This document shows, piece by piece, positions 62,580-64,000 of a DNA stretch of 64,000 nt. Origin of the DNA: Streptomyces lasiicapitis. GTDB taxonomy: Bacteria > Actinomycetota > Actinomycetes > Streptomycetales > Streptomycetaceae. The stretch covers positions 142,747 to 206,746 of the forward strand of contig NZ_BMNG01000012.1 of assembly GCF_014646335.1 (NCBI RefSeq), in the 5' to 3' direction. The translations under genes and the position numbers were made by a program. Position 1 is the stretch's first letter. Each line of letters opens with the position of its first letter. Under the pieces are notes generated by a model that was given only the letters and a program-made list of their open reading frames with translations, had not been told where the DNA came from and did no database searches.

Positions 62580-63815
62580 TCAGTCGGTCCGGGCGGGGTT
62601 CATCGCGGCCACCGCGCCGATCACGATGACCGCGGGGGGCTTCACGTCGTGGGTGCGCACGGCCTCCGCGACGGTCGCGAGGGTCGCGTCGACGCGGCGC
62701 TGGGCGGCCGTCGTGCCCTCCTGGATCAGGGCCACCGGGGTGTCCGCGGGCTTGCCGTGGGCGGTCAGGGTCTCGGCGATGCGGCCGATCTTGTCCACGC
62801 CCATGAGGATCACCAGGGTGCCGCGCAGCCGGGCGAGCGCCGGCCAGTCGACCAGGGACCGCTCGTCGTCGGGCGCGACATGGCCGCTGACGACCGTGAA
62901 CTCGTGGGCCACGCCCCGGTGCGTCACCGGGATGCCCGCCGCTCCCGGAACCGAGATCGAGCTGGAGATGCCCGGCACCACCGTGCAGGGGATCCCCGCC
63001 TCGGCCAGCGCCTGGACCTCCTCCATGCCGCGGCCGTAGACGAAGGGGTCGCCGCCCTTGAGGCGTACGACCGACTTGCCCTGCTTGGCGTGCTCGATCA
63101 GGGCGTTGTTGATGGCCTCCTGGGCCATGAAGCGGCCGTACGGGATCTTCGCCGCGTCGATCACCTCGACGTGCGGCGGGAGTTCGCTGAGCAGGTCGCG
63201 GGGGCCGAGGCGGTCGGCGATGACCACGTCGGCCTCGGCGAGGAGGCGGCGGCCTCGGACCGTGATCAGGTCCGGGTCGCCGGGGCCGCCGCCGACCAGG
63301 GCCACGCCGGGGGTGCGGGTGCGGTGGTGCGGGGCGACCAGGGTGCCGTCGCGCAGGCCCTCCACCACCGCGTCGCGGATGGCGGCCGTGCGGCGTGGGT
63401 CTCGGCCCTTGGCGTCCGTGGTGAGGACCGCGATGGTGACGCCTTCGCTGTGGCCCGTGGCCGGGGTCCAGGCCGTCGCCGCGTCGGCGTCGTCGGAACG
63501 GACGCACCATACGCGGTTCCGTTCGGCCTCCTCTGAGGCGGCCGCGTTGGCCGTGGGGTCGCTCGTCGCGATCAGGGCGTACCAGGCTTCGGCGAGGTCG
63601 CCGTCGGCGTACGTCCGGCGGTGCCAGGTGAGTTCGCCCGCGTCCGCCATCGCCTCTACCGAGGGGGTTGCCGAGGGGGAGATCAGGGTGATGTGCGCGC
63701 CAGCGGCGATGAGGGCGGGGAGGCGGCGTTGGGCCACCTGGCCGCCGCCCAGGACCACGGTGTGGCGGCCGGTGAGGCGGAGGCCTACGGGGTAGGCGGG
63801 GTGTTCTGCGGCCAT
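62580..63815 (-). CDS. cobA: siroheme synthase: precorrin-2 dehydrogenase/SUMT fusion (CysG-type)
   Basis: It has 411 residues. The N-terminal half (about 1-150) is the NAD-binding precorrin-2 dehydrogenase part (VVLGGGQVAQRRLPALI). The C-terminal half is uroporphyrinogen-III C-methyltransferase (VALVGGGPGDPDLITVRG, GGDPFVYGRG, VVPGISSSISVPGAAGIP). It thus starts both siroheme and cobalamin branches. The fusion lacks the full central dimerisation length of E. coli CysG (457). The ATG fits. No cobalamin riboswitch was seen upstream. Confidence 0.93.
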   Translation of the reverse strand: MAAEHPAYPVGLRLTGRHTVVLGGGQVAQRRLPALIAAGAHITLISPSATPSVEAMADAGELTWHRRTYADGDLAEAWYALIATSDPTANAAASEEAERNRVWCVRSDDADAATAWTPATGHSEGVTIAVLTTDAKGRDPRRTAAIRDAVVEGLRDGTLVAPHHRTRTPGVALVGGGPGDPDLITVRGRRLLAEADVVIADRLGPRDLLSELPPHVEVIDAAKIPYGRFMAQEAINNALIEHAKQGKSVVRLKGGDPFVYGRGMEEVQALAEAGIPCTVVPGISSSISVPGAAGIPVTHRGVAHEFTVVSGHVAPDDERSLVDWPALARLRGTLVILMGVDKIGRIAETLTAHGKPADTPVALIQEGTTAAQRRVDATLATVAEAVRTHDVKPPAVIVIGAVAAMNPARTD

Positions 63816-63910
63816 GGGGGCTCCTTGTGCGCCGTTCCTGGGGGGCGGGGTGGGTGGGGCGGGGATGGGGGGCCCTGCGGGGCTTTCCCCAATCCCACCC
63901 CTTCCCGAAA

Positions 63911-63929
63911 CCGGGGGCTCCGCCCCCGG
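63911..63929. terminator. hairpin upstream of copy C element
   Basis: CCGGGGGC-TCC-GCCCCCGG, 19 nt, perfect 8-bp arms. The same TCC loop hairpin precedes copy A at 18529. Part of the interspersed element or a terminator of a gene beyond the window. Confidence 0.6.
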
Positions 63930-63949
63930 ACCCCCGTATCGGCCTGGAC

Positions 63950-63979
63950 GGCCTCGTCCTCAAACGCCGGACGGGCTGA
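63950..63979 (+). repeat. interspersed GC-rich element, copy C
   Basis: 30 nt, one mismatch to copy B: core CTCAAACGCCGGACGGGCTG. It lies in the 185-nt stretch from cobA to the window edge, which has no gene. Confidence 0.75.
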
Positions 63980-64000
63980 AATGTTGCCGTACGCCTGGAA

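Noticed and set aside
63816..64000. cobalamin riboswitch upstream of cobA
   Set aside because: No B12-box or matching helices; the gap holds the interspersed element instead.

Overview
The window is high-GC actinobacterial chromosome and almost certainly Streptomyces. The evidence is roughly 70 % GC, GTG starts and 4-nt ATGA/GTGA overlaps everywhere, an SsgB-type sporulation regulator, and housekeeping gene order. No plasmid, phage, transposase, integrase, CRISPR or biosynthetic cluster is visible. I saw no in-frame TTA (bldA-type) codon in the genes called here. All functional names come from reading motifs; no database search was run.

Layout. (1) 1-9259, minus strand: two small membrane proteins, alaS, ruvX, mltG, aroE, aroC, aroK, aroB (cut by the window edge). 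(2) 9260-14037: a STAND-type ATPase with TPR-like repeats but no recognisable output domain, then rpsD and rarA. (3) 14057-18491: a VKOR-family membrane protein, divergent from a four-gene ABC-2 exporter plus NarL-type two-component module in which every junction overlaps by 4 nt. A perfect 20-nt palindrome sits in the divergent promoter. (4) 18560-35176: hisS, metallo-hydrolase, membrane cyclophilin, DUF349 protein, relA, apt, secF, secD, yajC, ruvB, ruvA, ruvC, yebC, pdxT, pdxS. (5) 35177-46680: LemA-like protein, pimA, PIM acyltransferase and phosphatidylinositol-phosphate synthase, then (after a plus-strand insertion of an EF-G-like GTPase and an orphan membrane protein) HIT protein, a K+ channel and thrS. 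From memory, the order hisS-relA-apt-secFD-ruvBAC-yebC-pdxTS-pimA-patA-pgsA-HIT-thrS is the same backbone as in Mycobacterium. (6) 46831-64000: a DUF4365 gene pair, a DEDDh exonuclease, two tRNA-Val(CAC), ssgB, a CGNR zinc-finger protein, DsbA-like protein, GNAT, pabC/pabB, a five-tRNA cluster (Gly, Cys, three Val), an APH-type kinase, a Ser/Thr kinase, a SpoU-type RNA methyltransferase and a CysG-type siroheme/SUMT fusion.

The genes cover shikimate/folate precursor supply, aminoacylation, branch migration, stringent response, protein export, PLP synthesis and PIM lipid synthesis. Convergent ends are closed by long perfect hairpins, usually without a U-tract.

The most unusual signal is structural. 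At least seven genes (14134, 46898, 49583, 52555, 52996, 59689, 61670) end inside a short tandem repeat (14-25 nt units) that spans the stop codon. The stop of one unit is usually CGA, CGG or a second TGA in the neighbouring unit. I report this as the main candidate for something undescribed, together with the DUF4365 pair, the output-less STAND protein and the palindromic operator.
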